NCBI GenBank assembly: GCA_004194705.1
Contig: SADC01000413.1
Location: 1 to 64,000 of the forward strand
Origin: Ditylenchus dipsaci
Taxonomy: Eukaryota > Nematoda > Chromadorea > Rhabditida > Anguinidae
Length of the DNA: 64,000 nt
Direction of reading: 5' to 3'
The translations under genes were made by a program, and so were the position numbers. The notes beneath the pieces were generated by a model. That model searched no databases and was not told the origin of the DNA. It was given only the letters and a program-made list of their open reading frames with translations. This document shows positions 34,468 through 46,055 of this stretch, piece by piece; position 1 is the first letter of the stretch, and each line of letters starts with the position of its first letter.

Positions 34468-34892
34468 CAGTCGAGTCTCCCATTAACATACGTCCCAAAA
34501 GTTCGTTCCCGCCTTGGGTCCAACACTTTTTTTAACCCAATTTTTTAAAAATTTTGCCAGTTCTGTTTTGACAGCCTGGTCCCAAATATCGCGAGGATTC
34601 CGATTTTGCCGATCGTTTTTGCAAAAGACAATGACTTTGACATTTAAAAGGCAAAAACTCCCATTAACATACGCTAAAATCCAAAACGTATGTTAATGGG
34701 AGTTTTCGCCTTTCAAATGTCAAAGTCATTGTCTTTTGCAAAAACGATCGGCAAAATCGGAATCCTCGCGATATTTGGGACCAGGCTGTCAAAACAGAAC
34801 TTACAAAATTAAAAAAAAAATGGGTTAAAAAAAGTGTCGGACCCAAGGCGGGAACAAACTTTTGGGGCGTATGTTAATGGGAAACTCGACTG
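34468..34892. mobile_element. TA-flanked MITE, relative of the LARP-intron element
   Basis: Begins CAGTCGAGTCTCCCATTAAC and ends GTTAATGGGAAACTCGACTG with TA outside each end. A near-complete palindrome; inner words CAATGACTTTGACATTT and its reverse match the element at 22100-22567. Confidence 0.85.
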
Positions 34893-35009
34893 TAGTTGTT
34901 TAAAAAAAATTCTGCAACTTTGTTATTGAAAAAACAAAACCACCAAAAAAATCGGCACAATTTTTGGAAAAAGGGGGTTTGGGAAACTGTATTTTCAACA
35001 ATATACCAT

Positions 35010-35250
35010 ATACGCTTAAAGGAGCATGCCCACGCTAATAAGAGGTGGTGCCCGGGAATTCAAATTTTTTCCGAATCATTGAACTTCTGTACGGATTTTT
35101 CAACTTAGTTTCGAACAAAACAAGGCCTAATTTTAGGTATGGTTTTGTTAGAAACCAAGTTGAAAAATCTGTAGAGAAGTTCAATGATTAGGAAAATTTT
35201 TCGAATTCTCCGGCACCACCTCTTATTAGCGTGGCATGCCCCTTTAAGGC
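35010..35250. mobile_element. Foldback with GCTAATAAGAGGTGG ends
   Basis: CTTAAAGGAGCATGCCCACGC near 35016 pairs with GCGTGGCATGCCCCTTTAAGG near 35229; arms continue for about 100 bp each (GTTGAAAAATC..AGTTCAATGATT). Confidence 0.75.
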
Positions 35251-36177
35251 TCAAAATAAGTCGAGAAAGTATCAGAAAAAATTAAAAATTTTTGAAATTG
35301 GCCAAATATCGTTGTTCCACCGCGTAGTTTCGGAAATCGCTTATGAGCCGTTCACACTAAAATTTCGAAAATTTATGAAATCAATAACAAAACATTACCA
35401 AAATTTAGAATTTTTTCGAAAATGACGAAAAATACTGTGGATTTAAAAAAATCTGTTTCTTACTAAAAATAAAAAGTGCGGCTTATGAAGTTCGAGGGTG
35501 CCAAAAAGTCCTAAACAATAGTTTCAGACTAACACGCTAAGCAATAGGATTGTCCGAGTATTTCCACAAACTATGGGGGACTTCCAATCAAATCCCAAGC
35601 TGACCCTACTATTTGAGCCCACCATCCTCTAACAAGAAAATAAAAGTGGAAAGCAAAGATAGAATTTCAGGGCAGGACATCTATCGCTCTCATCTGATTT
35701 GAGTTGAGTAGGCAAACCAAACTCTAAGGACAACTGCGAGAATTGGGGATTATTCCCAAAGAATTGTGTTACAAAAGAGCAAAACTCAGGGATATATGAT
35801 CTGGGCGAAAAATTTGGGTGGTGTGAATTACACTTGGCTGTATTGCAAACCTTTGATTTCGGATTTGAAAACTGAATGTAGAAAAAGTTGTGCAGCTGAA
35901 ATTGAGCTTTGCAACTGATGGTGAAAAGTTATTTTTGCTGTTTGGAGAAGATAAACTTTGGAAGTTAGACTCGAGTTGATCTCTTTTCAGACTTAAATTT
36001 GATAAGGGATGCGATTGCGAGTAGTGACAGATTTTGATGAGCCTGCTAAATGAGTGAAAAGAAGAGAAATTTGTGTTGGGAATGTTTATGAGGAGGGAGA
36101 TTTGCCATAGAACATTATGTATTGCTGAAAGGAATAAGAGATGCAAATAACATCAGGATGTGATATAATTTTGGACT
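35251..36177. other. Stretch without an assignable gene
   Basis: A 125-codon minus ORF (35769-36146) is Ser/Phe/His-rich with no domain, splice or family support and is not called as a gene. Confidence 0.3.
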
Positions 36178-36425
36178 TACCGTATTTTCTCTATTAAACT
36201 CCCATGGGGGATTATTATTCAACCCCTAAAAATCAGAAAAATTTGAGGCTGATTTCGAGATTTTCGGGTACTCAACCAAAATCTGAAAGGTGGAATCAGG
36301 AGTGTTCGTGCTAATCAAGAAAACGCAAAAAACAGATATGCAAAATGTTCGCTCTAGGCTGAGATATAAGGTCCATATGGTGGGGGATTGTTAGAGAGTG
36401 GGGGATTAATAGAGAAAATACGGTA
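36178..36425. mobile_element. MITE of the TACCGTAT-end family
   Basis: TACCGTATTTTCTCTATTAA at the left, TTAATAGAGAAAATACGGTA at the right, with the internal TTCGGGTACTCAACC block. A close relative lies at 54913-55177. Confidence 0.85.
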
Positions 36426-36969
36426 TGTTGAATGGCAAAATTGGAAAAAGATAGTCTTATGAAAATGCAAAAATCAAAGGTTCTTGGGTGGGTGGGTGAA
36501 ACTTTTAATATCCAAATAGGTATCGGAAAATATAAACACTTTAATATAAAATCAAAATCGATACCCAAAGAATCCAGGTTTCGGTTAGCATTGCATAAAG
36601 GGTACGTGGACCGACAATCCCACATAAATCTACACTTTTCCAGAGAGCAATTTGTGCTAGTTAGATAAATTGTCCGCAATAGTATCTTTATCTAATGATA
36701 ACTAGTCGACCGCTACACATTTCGATAATTTTTTAGTCGCGCTGGGCAAAAAATTCTATGTGGAGAGGGAAATAGACTTCGAAACTGGCAATCCAGGGCA
36801 ATACAGTATTCTTACCAAAAATTTATATCTTTACGTATAAAATATATTTTCAAATCACCGCTCTTTGGCAATAATTTCTCTCAAATGTTTTTACAATCTC
36901 AAAAGCGCATTATTCGAACACCACAAGATTTGAGTTTGACCATTTTGACCTGAGCTTTTGATAAAAACC

Positions 36970-36984
36970 TCTTTGTTTAGAAAA
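36970..36984 (+). promoter_or_regulatory. Putative trans-splice acceptor before PLRG1
   Basis: CTCTTTGTTTAG lies 4 nt before the PLRG1 ATG with no room for a normal 5' UTR, as expected for a spliced-leader acceptor. A comparable signal precedes the small gene at 25052. Inference only; no leader RNA is in the window. Confidence 0.4.
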
Positions 36985-39632
36985 ATGGCTTCAACGGAAA
37001 ACAATTTAAGTGATGCACACTCCGCTCAGCAAAAAGGGCTGCACAACAATGTATTTCGCTCCATGAAAAGGACGCGCGAGATGTTCGTCAATGACTATGA
37101 ACAATTTCCGGAGAATGATCAAAAAGCGTTGGTTTTCCATTTTTAATTTGCTGAATCTAAAAATTGTTTTAAATTCCAGTGAGAAAATATGGAAAAACAC
37201 CAAAATTCGGAGTGAATACGCTAGCGTCGTCAAGGCCGTGGAAAAGGCGCAGAGAAAGAAGGTCGAAGATGTGTTGAAGCTGCCAAGAAGCAACCAACAG
37301 GGAATCGCAACGATCGTCGGAGCTTCGAATGAAAGTGAGTTCACTTGTTGTGTGCGCACTTATCGTGTAATACTCTCTGTTACATTAGATAGACCCCTTG
37401 CGATCACAGCAGGTGTGGCTGAAGTTGGCGGACAGCTGTCGACTATACAGCCAAAGTCAGCTGAAGACAACTCGGTTCGTGCCTTGCTACCATCAAAAGC
37501 CAACTTGTTGCTGAAACCGAAATGGTAATTTTCTATTTGAATTTTATTCGATCCAAAATAGTAATTCTGGAATCTTTTCTAAGAAAGAGTCTGAAATGGT
37601 TGCTTTTGTACTAGATTCATTCACTCGCTTAATATGTGTCTATTAAGTCAGGAAAACGAAATCTTGAAACTTTACTGACAAAAACTGATCTAGCTTTTGT
37701 CACAGACAAAATATTTGAAAGTTTTTCGAAAGTGTGTTGTGTCACGAACGGGGTCCCCATTTTCATTTAATGACTTGAAAATGGCTTCAGGCACGCTCCA
37801 TGGAAGCTTTATCGCGTGATCTCTGGCCACACAGGATGGGTTCGTGCGATTGATGTTGAGCCGAACAATGAATGGTTTGCCACTGGTGGAGCTGATCGTA
37901 TCATAAAGGTAGGATTAAAACTTCTAGTTTGTAATTTCTTTTGGTAATGCACTTTCTTTGAAGATTTGGGATCTCGGGACCGGCAAACTTAAGGTAACAT
38001 TTTTAGCTATAAAAGATTATGCATTTATCAAGAAAAATTAGCTTTCTCTTACTGGGCATATCAGTAGCGTTCGAGCGGTCAAAGTCTCTAATCGTCATCC
38101 ATATCTATTCAGTGCTGGAGAAGATAAGCAGGTAAGCTGGTGCTAATTTTGTGCTGTGCATCTATTTTTCTCATTTAGGTCAAATGCTGGGACTTGGAGT
38201 ACAATAAAGTCATTCGACATTATCATGGCCATTTGAGTGCGGTTCAAGATCTGGCAATTCATCCATCAATTGATGTGCTGGTTACATGTGCGAGGGATTC
38301 GACGGCTAGAGTATGTTTCTGCTGATTCTCACTTTCGCGTTTAAAATTAACATTTTGTGAAATAAAATAGTCATGAAAAACTTCGAAATACGTGAAAAAA
38401 TTAAATTATGGCGCTTTGGGTATGACTTGTCAGTTTACTTATTTTTTCAGGTGTGGGACATGCGAACAAAGGCTCAGGTTTTTTGCTTTTCCGGTCACAC
38501 TGACACAGGTAACTTTATTAGGCTTTGGTAATAATATTTACATCGGTTCGTTTTAGTTGCTGCCGTTGTGTGTCAAAGTTCCAATCCACAAGTGATCACA
38601 GGTAGTCATGACTCGACAGTGCGTCTATGGGATCTCGCTTCTGGTAAAAGCATGTGCACGCTTACAAATCACAAGGTTTGTCATGCAGGATGTGTTAAGA
38701 ATTGTTGGAAATCAGGGTTTTTCGGTTTTATGGTTGAGCTGTATTTCAAAGTCGGAATCCATTATTTTACGTCTTGTAAAATGCATGAGTTTATTAGTCC
38801 CTGCGTTGATTTGGTTCCATTTTTTCGTATTTCACTAGCTAGGGCCCAATCACGAACGTCGATGAGGTTGACTCATAACACTGAAATCCCTGGTCTGATG
38901 ATGGATAGGGGTTGGACTCAAAATTATTTTATATGGGAGCTCTTAGCTTGCATCACAGGTAATCATTAATTTTAGCTTCAAAAATTTGTTTATAGAAAAG
39001 TGTTCGCTCCTTGGCTCTGCATCCCACTCTGCATATGTTTGCTTCTGGATCAACAGACAACATCAAGGTTTTAACAACAACTGGTTTATTATTGCCAATC
39101 AGTTACTTTTAGCTATGGAAATGCCCAAATGGAGACTTCATGCAGAACTTGACTGGCCACAACACCATGATCAATTCAATCGCGATCAATGAAGACGGTG
39201 TAGTGGTTTCTGGAGGTCCAATAATTTTGTTTAGGAGTGCATCTGTAAATTATTTCTTTTAGGTGACAATGGAACTATGCAGTTTTGGGACTTTAATTCA
39301 GGTAATATCAAGTTTTGTTAATGAGGTATGTGTTATTTTACGAAGTACTTGTCAGGTTTCTGCTTTCAAAAGGAACACCCGCCGCCACAGCCAGGTTCAA
39401 TCGACTCCGAAAGAGGGATATTTGCGTTGACGTATGACAAGTCAGGAACAAGATTGATTACAGCGGAGGCGGACAAATCAATTAAAATGTGGAAAGAAGA
39501 TCCAGAGGCTGTAAGTTTTGATTTTCAGTCAATATTCACGGATACAGTAATGCTGTCTTTAATGTCTTTTCAGACTGAAGAAACGCATCCTTGCTTTGGC
39601 GTCCAGAAATTCTAAAGAAACAAAGGTTCTGA
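36985..39632 (+). CDS. PLRG1: Pleiotropic regulator 1 (PLRG1/Prp46), spliceosomal WD40 protein
   Basis: Fourteen exons: 36985-37127, 37180-37334, 37389-37524, 37791-37908, 37964-37993, 38042-38131, 38179-38310, 38451-38508, 38557-38675, 38996-39067, 39113-39215, 39263-39301, 39356-39510, 39574-39632. PLRG1 is a core component of the Prp19/CDC5L complex needed for pre-mRNA splicing. The N-terminus has [13 protein letters not shown] and KIRSEY; then [19 protein letters not shown] opens seven WD repeats, with diagnostic [95 protein letters not shown] and [13 protein letters not shown]. The end is TEETHP, then [11 protein letters not shown] in another frame, showing one missing base near 39590; human PLRG1 ends ..SWKPEIIKRKRF. 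The ATG follows TTTGTTTAG by 4 nt, fitting trans-splicing. AATAAA at 39679. Confidence 0.95.
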
Positions 39633-39678
39633 GAAGTGAATTGTTTGTTGTCAAGTCTATTTGGTTAAAATTTGAAAC

Positions 39679-39684
39679 AATAAA
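39679..39684 (+). terminator. Poly(A) signal of PLRG1
   Basis: AATAAA 47 nt beyond the frame-corrected stop codon, followed by T/GT-rich sequence. Confidence 0.65.
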
Positions 39685-39834
39685 ATTTTGCTGTCTGATG
39701 TTTGTGTCTAGCCTGGCTTTTTCTTTTTGTCGGAAGACTGGTTTGATTTAGATGACAGTTTGAGGTTATAGAGGGCGGGAATGTTTTGGCTGGCCCTACG
39801 AGCAAAATTCATTCAATGAAATTTTTGAAAAGTC

Positions 39835-39920
39835 GAGGAAAAATTACATCTCCAGTAGAAATCGAACCGACGAACAATTTTCGCAAACCGCCACAGCTAT
39901 CCCAATAGGCCACCGATGCT
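39835..39920 (-). repeat. Degenerate tRNA-like (SINE-like) block
   Basis: On the minus strand GGTGGCCTATTGGGATAGCTG (A-box-like) is followed by GTCGGTTCGATTTCTAC (B-box-like). Similar blocks occur at 2105-2185 and 44275-44375. The cloverleaf is not intact, so these read as tRNA-derived SINE remnants rather than tRNA genes. Confidence 0.4.
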
Positions 39921-40039
39921 GTAAAACGAAGGCAGTGTTTTTGGTCAATTGATCCCCGCAGGGTTCTCAACTAAAATTTATTTAAAATAATTATCGTTTC
40001 AATTGACCCGGTACTCGCCTTTCAAAATATTTGGCTGTA

Positions 40040-40224
40040 CAGTCAACTCCCGATTAGTGTACACCCTGGGACCGGCTCCAGGTGTTCATTAAATCGAGTG
40101 TACACTAAATCGAGGGTTCATTCTAGTAATTCTAATTAACCGCCGGCCAAAATGATTTCATCCAGATGTACGCTAAACCGAGGTGTACACTAAATCCGGT
40201 GTACACTAAATCGGGAGTTGACTG
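40040..40224. mobile_element. TA-flanked MITE with CAGTCAACTCCCGATT ends
   Basis: Starts CAGTCAACTCCCGATTAGTG and ends ATCGGGAGTTGACTG between TA dinucleotides. Internal words TGTACACTAAATCG repeat four times in both orientations. Confidence 0.8.
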
Positions 40225-40569
40225 TATTAGGTTTCGATTTAATTAGTTTCGAAATGTGCCATTGAATTTTTTATGCGTTTTATTTAATTTAAGCGTTTGA
40301 ATTTTTTCCGTTTTCGATTTTTTCCCTTTTCGGTTTTTTCCGTTTTCGGGTTTTTCCGTTTTCGAACAATTTTTTTTTTCGAAAATTTCTGTTTTTGATA
40401 AATTGAGTTTCGAAATTACCGGTTTTGAAGAAAATGGGGTTCAAAGAATAATGCTTTCGGAAACTTACTTTTAAGATCGTTCTTGATACGATTATGACCT
40501 TTATCGACTGCTTTGACTGTTCTTTACCTGTATGTTCAAAAGTCACGGTCTACATACCACATTCAAACC

Positions 40570-41000
40570 ACTTTTCTCTGACGTAAAATCGTGTGGTGAA
40601 TCCTGTTTGATAGGACCATAACCGTGATTTCATTCACTCGAACTTCAAAACCCAGGGTAGGCATCTCATGGTCATATATAACCACCTGAATGGCCTAAAA
40701 AAATAAAAAGTGGCCACATCGAAAAACCAATAATGCTTCCATACGTAAAATCGTGTGGCGAATCTTGTTTATTAGGACAAAAACTGCGATTTCGCCCATT
40801 CCTACCACGAAATCCAAGGTACGTGCCTCCTGGTCAGCTGGATATCCACCTGGATGGCTTGAAAAATTTAAAAAATTTTAAATCCAAAACGAACCATGCT
40901 ATCAAATATGAAATCGTGTGGTGAATTAGGTTTGATAAGACCAGAATCCCGATTTCACCTATCCGATCCCCAAAATCAGGGTTGGTACCCTGGTCCAGGT
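40570..41000. repeat. Tandem ~165-bp repeat, about 2.6 units
   Basis: Units beginning near GTAAAATCGTGTGGTGAATC recur at about 40580, 40747 and 40908, each with a GTACC/GCC TC.TGGTCA..GGATATCCACCTGG section. Similar single units lie near 8250-8350 and 9540-9740. Confidence 0.65.
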
Positions 41001-41400
41001 GGATACTTTCGGGGCGCAAGGGGCTTGGAGTTGAGATGCGCACACCCACATACCTTAGACACAAATCACTCGAAAGGGACTCTGGATGCATGAAAAATGT
41101 ATGCATACCAGAGTTTATTTATGCGGTAGGCCCCAGTTAACAAACTATGTTCAACATCTTCCTTTTTACACTAAATTGGTCTATTTTTGGTCCTTTTCCA
41201 CCCTAATATGGCCTGAATTCCTTCAAAAATGGTCAAATAGGTATTTTTAGGTGGTTCCAAAACTCAATTTTTTATTGACTAGAACACAAAAATAATGTCT
41301 TTTTTGAGCTTCTGAGGCCATTTCAGGTCGATATAGGGTGTTTGGAAACACTTAAAAAAAATCATTTGGGAGGGGGGGGGTATACTCCGGTAGCGCCAAA
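41001..41400. repeat. Partial copy of the 56542-57246 element
   Basis: GAGATGCGCACACCCACATACC, GCATACCAGAGTT.ATTTATGCGGTAGG and a G-rich right end TATACTCCGGTAGCGCC match that element in order. The left half is missing. Confidence 0.65.
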
Positions 41401-41702
41401 GTTTTCAATCTAATTACGCAAAACAAAAATTTGCGCCAAAAAAAAGTGTTTTTGCGCCAAAAAAACTATTGTCCAAAAAAAGCCGGCGCCTTTGGCGCGA
41501 CATGGTTGAAATATTGAACACGCCCTCTATTATAACACCCCCCTCTAATATAACACCCCCTAGAGGGAGGTTGAAAAATATAACACCCGGGTCTTCTATT
41601 AGAGGAAATACGGTATTTGAAAAAAGTGGACCAATTTATGTGAGGCCGATTCGTGTGTGTACTAATTCGGTGTGGATCAGTTTTCTTATCAGTTTTCTTT
41701 AA

Positions 41703-41883
41703 AGGACCATGGTCATTGCGCGCAGCGGCACACGCAAAATTTGAATTGGCGGGGCACAGTTCCCTTTCGTCTATCAGTGTACTCTTTCGAGTCGTTTCGA
41801 ATGAAGAATACACTGATAGACGAAAGGGAAATGTTCCCGCCAATCCAAATTTTGCGTGTGCCGCTGCGCGCAAAGACCATGAT
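41703..41883. mobile_element. Hairpin MITE with ACCATGGTCATTGCGCGC / GCGCGCAAAGACCATG ends
   Basis: Arms of about 80 bp pair around a loop near 41790, including AGCGGCACACGCAAAATTTG and its complement. ORFs on both strands across it are palindrome artefacts. A TACCGTAT-family half element (41514-41615) lies immediately left. Confidence 0.75.
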
Positions 41884-42029
41884 TCTTTAACTGGCAATTT
41901 CAGCAGAACTGTATTACCAATTGTTCCCCGAATTTTTCGAAATTTCAAGTTTTGGTATTATTCGAAAGAGTAGACAACCCTCAGTGGCCTCACCCTTCAG
42001 TCTATGCCCCTCAGTCTATTTGGGTCCAC

Positions 42030-43215
42030 CCCGAAAGGTCCCCGCCGACAGGTCCCAGCCGAAAGGTCCCCAATATTCAATTTTCACAATATTTTGAGAA
42101 AAAATGTGCCTTTTTGCTTTGTTCTGCGCGAAAAAGGTGTTGTTCATTATTTTTGTTGAACGACTATCAGTTAGCGACACTCTTGATTCGCGACAATCGA
42201 TTCGCAACACTATCGCTTCGCGACAGTCGATTCACCTTCAATGGTCAACTCAACCCCTAATGGTCCTGCAATACCGTCAATGGTCCGGATCTATCCTCAC
42301 TAGTCTTTATCTACCATCAGTGATCGAGATATACCCTCAATGGGGTTGTACCTTCGGTGTTTCGTCAATGCTCCAGAACTAACTAAAATAGTCCTGATCT
42401 AACTTTATCTGTCTTGATCCACCCTTCACGGCGCAGTGGTACTCGGGTGCTGATAGAATGTAGTTTCTAGGTAGTGGTATCTTAATGGTAGTACTCAGTC
42501 GGCAGTGCCCAAATTGCATATCAGACCATTGAATCCAAGTGGTCGTCCACTTGGATTCGAAATGTTTTTTTCGGGTCCAAAACCTATTTTCTGGACTAAT
42601 TCGGGCATGCTGAAGATGGTTTGATAGTAGTAAAACGTTCATTTTTTCGGGTATTTTTTGGGTTTCGGTTAAATCTAGTTTTGGTGAAATAAATTACTTC
42701 CCAATACTCAAAAAATACCATACAAAACCTTATTTTACTATTATCATACCGTCTTCAGCGTGTCCGAATCAGTCAAGAAAACTGGTTTTGGAACATGGAA
42801 AACGTAAAAAAATTTGATCCGAGTGGACGACCACTTGGTTATGTTGGTACATGGATTATCCAGGAGAACCGAGATTGGATTATAGAACATTTTTTTAAAG
42901 ATATGAGTTCTTCACAAGACAAAAAAGATTAATCTAGAATATAAAAATGTGTCGATGAATTCGCCGAGCGCCAACCTAACATACGCTGGCATATACTCCC
43001 CTAACCACAAACATTTTCGAGTCCGTCTAAACGTACGCTGGCCTACCCTGCAGCTAAGCACAAACATGATGATATTGCAAATGATCCACTTGGAATGGAG
43101 ATCACAGACACATTTTTTTCTCAAAATATTGAGAAATTGAATATTGGGGACCTTTCGGCGGGCACCTTTCGGCCGGGCACCTTTCGCCGGGCACCTTTCG
43201 GCGGGGACCTTTCGT
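42030..43215. mobile_element. Foldback with CCGAAAGGTCCCC arrays at the ends
   Basis: CGAAAGGTCCCCGCC..GGTCCCCAATATTCAATTTTC at 42030-42085 is mirrored by GAATATTGGGGACC..GGCGGGGACCTTTCG at 43138-43210, with further pairing (CAAAATATTGAG). The 42530-42845 foldback is nested inside. No transposase. Confidence 0.7.
42530..42845. repeat. Nested foldback, relative of 8435-8720
   Basis: CATGCTGAAGATGGTTTGATAG and CATACCGTCTTCAGCGTG form the arms, beside GTGGTCGTCCACTTGG and GTGGACGACCACTTGG. Confidence 0.65.
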
Positions 43216-43231
43216 CCTGATCCCGTCTATT

Positions 43232-43376
43232 TCGGTATACCCGCCTCAGTCAAAAATCAGCTCAGATTTTGGTTGAGTACCCGAAAATCTCGAAATCGTC
43301 CTCAAATTTTTCTGATTTTTAGGGGTTGAAAAATAATCACCCATATGGTTTAATATAGAAAATACGGTATATAAAA
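43232..43376. mobile_element. Truncated TACCGTAT-family MITE
   Basis: Only the internal TTTTGGTTGAGTACCCGAAAATC block and the right end (TTTAATATAGAAAATACGGTA) are present. Confidence 0.6.
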
Positions 43377-43546
43377 TTTATCTAGTGGGATCTAGTTCTA
43401 GTATCTCGTTCTTCAATGACTTCTTCTGTTGACGGTCGATATTTAAAACAAAATTATTATTATATATTATCGCTAATTTATTGAAGAAATTCATCTTGTT
43501 ACAAAAGCGGTTTAATAGTTGGGTAATGAATTTTCCCGGATCACTT

Positions 43547-44673
43547 CTAAGGGCTAGGGGTAGCGTGCTCATCCTTGCATTCAGCCACTCCCATGCAATT
43601 TCCGCCACCTGCAGGTCTAGCGAAGGCGGCAGCACAGGGACAGTCCAGGGACTTGTCGCAGTGCAGAGGATTGGGAATAGGATGGGTGCAGTTGCGCTCA
43701 CAGATTATATGCAAAGGGTTGGTGATCTCGCCGAAAGAGCAGGATTGCACAGGCACTGAAAGTGAACATTTAAACAAATAACTAGAATTTTTCTGAAATT
43801 CTAAACTTACTGAACAATTATATCCAATTGAATTAAGTTTACGGGTACTTTTATAGTTCCCCATACTCGGATTTTTTGAAAAGTGACCAAAATCACCCCC
43901 GAGCTAATTTTTTCTGCTAAACACCATAGAAGCATTTCTAAACACTTTCTGATAAAAAAATTTAAACTTATTTTGAGATATTTCAGGGTCATTTTGGCTG
44001 ATGTATCACATTTTATTGCTGGAGCTGGGCAATAAGACTCTCTAAATATGAAATCCCGTCCCAGAATTCGCCCGAAGGCCTCTTTCTGTCTCTAACCTTG
44101 ATCGTGTTAAATTAAAATGGCAAGCTCGCCGCCGATAAGAGTGAAATTTAAACGAGAATTAAAACCAGGGTTCGTAATGAAAAAGTTCAAAAAGGGACAT
44201 TTGGCTAAAAAAAAGATTTTATTTCATTTTATCCAGTGCTTATTGCTATTTTGGAGCTCAGAGAAAAATACTCTTTGACGGGGGGGGGGTGCACTTGGGG
44301 TGCTGTCCTTCCAATTGGAATCGAATTGATGCCCGACTTTCCCAGTACACCGCTGCTTAACCACTGAGTCATAATAATTGGTAAGATTTTTTCATTAATT
44401 AGGACAAGACGGTGCTCAACAAATTTCGCATTTTAAAATAATCTTTTAATAACCTCTTATATCTCTTCTAATATCTCTTCTAATAATCTTTTTTGAATTG
44501 ATCTGGTACACGTCTTTCAAATTATTCCATCGGCGGCGACCATGCCCTTTAACTGAACTGATATTTTTCTCAATTTTGTCATTTTTATCATATTAATCTA
44601 AATATAGCTCACCAACAACCATAGCCACAAACAGAAGAACACTGAAGATCAAAGATTTGTGGGACAAAGTCAT
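43547..44673 (-). CDS. Secreted eight-cysteine protein, unrecognised
   Basis: Exon 1 (44673-44613) encodes MTLSHK and a strong signal peptide core (IFSVLLFVAMVV), with donor G/GTGAGC. Exon 2 (43755-43547) follows an acceptor TTCACTTTCAG and joins in phase: PVQSCSFGEITNPLHIICE, RNCTHPIPNPLHC, SLDCPCAAAFARP, GGGNCMGVAEC, then KDEHATPSP and stop. The mature part (about 70 residues) has eight Cys with a CPC pair, suggesting four disulphides; spacing is SC-x11-C-x3-C-x9-C-x5-C-x1-C-x13-C-x5-C approximately. AATAAA on the minus strand is at 43482-43477. The 857-nt intron contains dispersed repeats and may hide another exon. Probably a small secreted protein, possibly gland- or body-wall-derived; no family recognised. 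Confidence 0.65.
44173..44375. repeat. Dispersed repeat plus tRNA-like block
   Basis: 44173-44260 copies 9225-9310. At 44275-44375 the minus strand shows ACTCAGTGGTTAAGCAGCGG and TCAATTCGATTCCAATTGG, A- and B-box-like words of a tRNA-derived SINE. Both lie in the long intron of the eight-cysteine gene. Confidence 0.45.
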
Positions 44674-44679
44674 TGCCTT

Positions 44680-45390
44680 CGAAGATATTGAGGTGTTTGC
44701 AGCAAAACTAATAGGAATCAAAACTAAACCATATTGACTATTTTCTCTATTTATTGGTTTGTTGGTTAGCTGAAATTTTCAAGCTTTGGCTCTTCTGAAT
44801 CATGATTTCTAGCGCTCGTTTATTCGTTTTCTGTTGCAATGACTATTTCTTGTTGTGGAAATGTTAGTGCAACGATCAGCATTTTGCAAATTACATGGAA
44901 AGAACATAAAGGATGTAAAATAATATGTTTTTTGATACGCTCACATTTTGGAAGATTTTGAAAGTGAAAAAGAGGCATATACTCTACATTGCCTAAAATT
45001 TCGGCTAGACATTCAAGGGCGTTATTTTACAAATTTAGGAAGGATGGGTATAAAAACACCAGCTTTTTTACTGTAAATCTCCTGCCTTTCTGTACTATAT
45101 AGCTCCGCTTTAATTAAATTGAATTTTCTACCGTTTGGCTAAATTTTCTTGATCCCCATGATAAATAACCAAAAAGAACCTTAATGCTCTTTTCGCCCTA
45201 AAATAACCTAAAAGATCATCTAATTTTAAGTAGTTGAAGTCGAATTTTTGAGAAAAATTAAAACTTTAAGATAAAAAACTGATTACAATGCTTCTTTTAT
45301 CATTTTAAACAGAGAAAATAAGTTTGAGACGTCTACTTAGTCACTTTTCAAAAAATAAGAGGAAGGGGGAACCGAATAAGTACCGTTTGC
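44680..45390. other. Stretch without a recognised feature
   Basis: This should include the promoter of the minus-strand eight-cysteine gene. No motif could be assigned. Confidence 0.3.
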
Positions 45391-45505
45391 ATGAAAAATG
45401 ATTTAAAAGTTGTGAGAAACTGATGATTTAAAGTTGTGAGAAACTGATGATTTAAAAGTTGTGAGAAACCGATGATTTACTCTTTTAAACCATTTTTCAT
45501 GCAAA
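45390..45505. repeat. Three ~24-bp tandem units inside a hairpin
   Basis: AAAGTTGTGAGAAACTGATG is repeated three times between TGCATGAAAAATGATTTAAA and TTTAAACCATTTTTCATGCA. Confidence 0.75.
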
Positions 45506-45824
45506 CAAAGTGAAGTTTAAAAAAACTGAAAAAAAATTGCCTTGGTCCCCAAGCTATTTGACTGCTGGAGTATTTGACTGACAGGGGTAAAGGAAAATTG
45601 TACCACCGTTTTTAAACATAACTTTTTTGTTCTGTTTTTTCACCATCATGTCGCCCCAGATCTCAGCTGTCTAATGAGCTAAAATTGGATTGAAAAATAT
45701 GAACAATAATGAGATTTATGTATTTAAATGAATGTACCTGAACCAGAAACTTGCTTTCTTTAGCACGTGAATCTTTTAATTTTTGAAATTATACAGTTAA
45801 GTGTTATAGGTTATTAGAAACTAG

Positions 45825-46055
45825 GGTTGGGATATTGTCCGACAATTGCAAACGCGGACAATTGTCCGACAATTGTCCAAAAGTCGGACAATTGCAACCC
45901 CTCTGGATCCGACATTTGACTGATTCACCGCAGAATTGTCGGATAAATTGATAATAGTCAATTCTCAATTGTCCGACAATTGTAAATTTCGTCGGACAAT
46001 TGTCCGACAATTGTCCGACAATTGTCATGGACAATTGTCATTGGTCAACCCTATT
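45825..46055. repeat. GTCGGACAATTGTCCGAC palindrome cluster
   Basis: About ten copies of GGACAATTG/CAATTGTCC at both sides of a short centre (45900-45960), the layout of subterminal repeats of a small foldback element. Flanking words (CTAGGGTTGGGATATTG / TGGTCAACCCTATTAG) suggest the ends. Confidence 0.6.

Noticed and set aside
35769..36146. 125-codon minus-strand ORF
   Set aside because: No family, signal, splice or poly(A) support; composition resembles chance reading of AT-rich DNA.
38568..39192. Long continuous ORFs within the PLRG1 region
   Set aside because: They read exons 9-11 through intervening introns; the spliced model keeps the WD repeats.
44275..44375. Possible tRNA gene on the minus strand
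   Set aside because: A- and B-box-like words exist but no intact acceptor stem or anticodon arm could be folded; treated as SINE-like.
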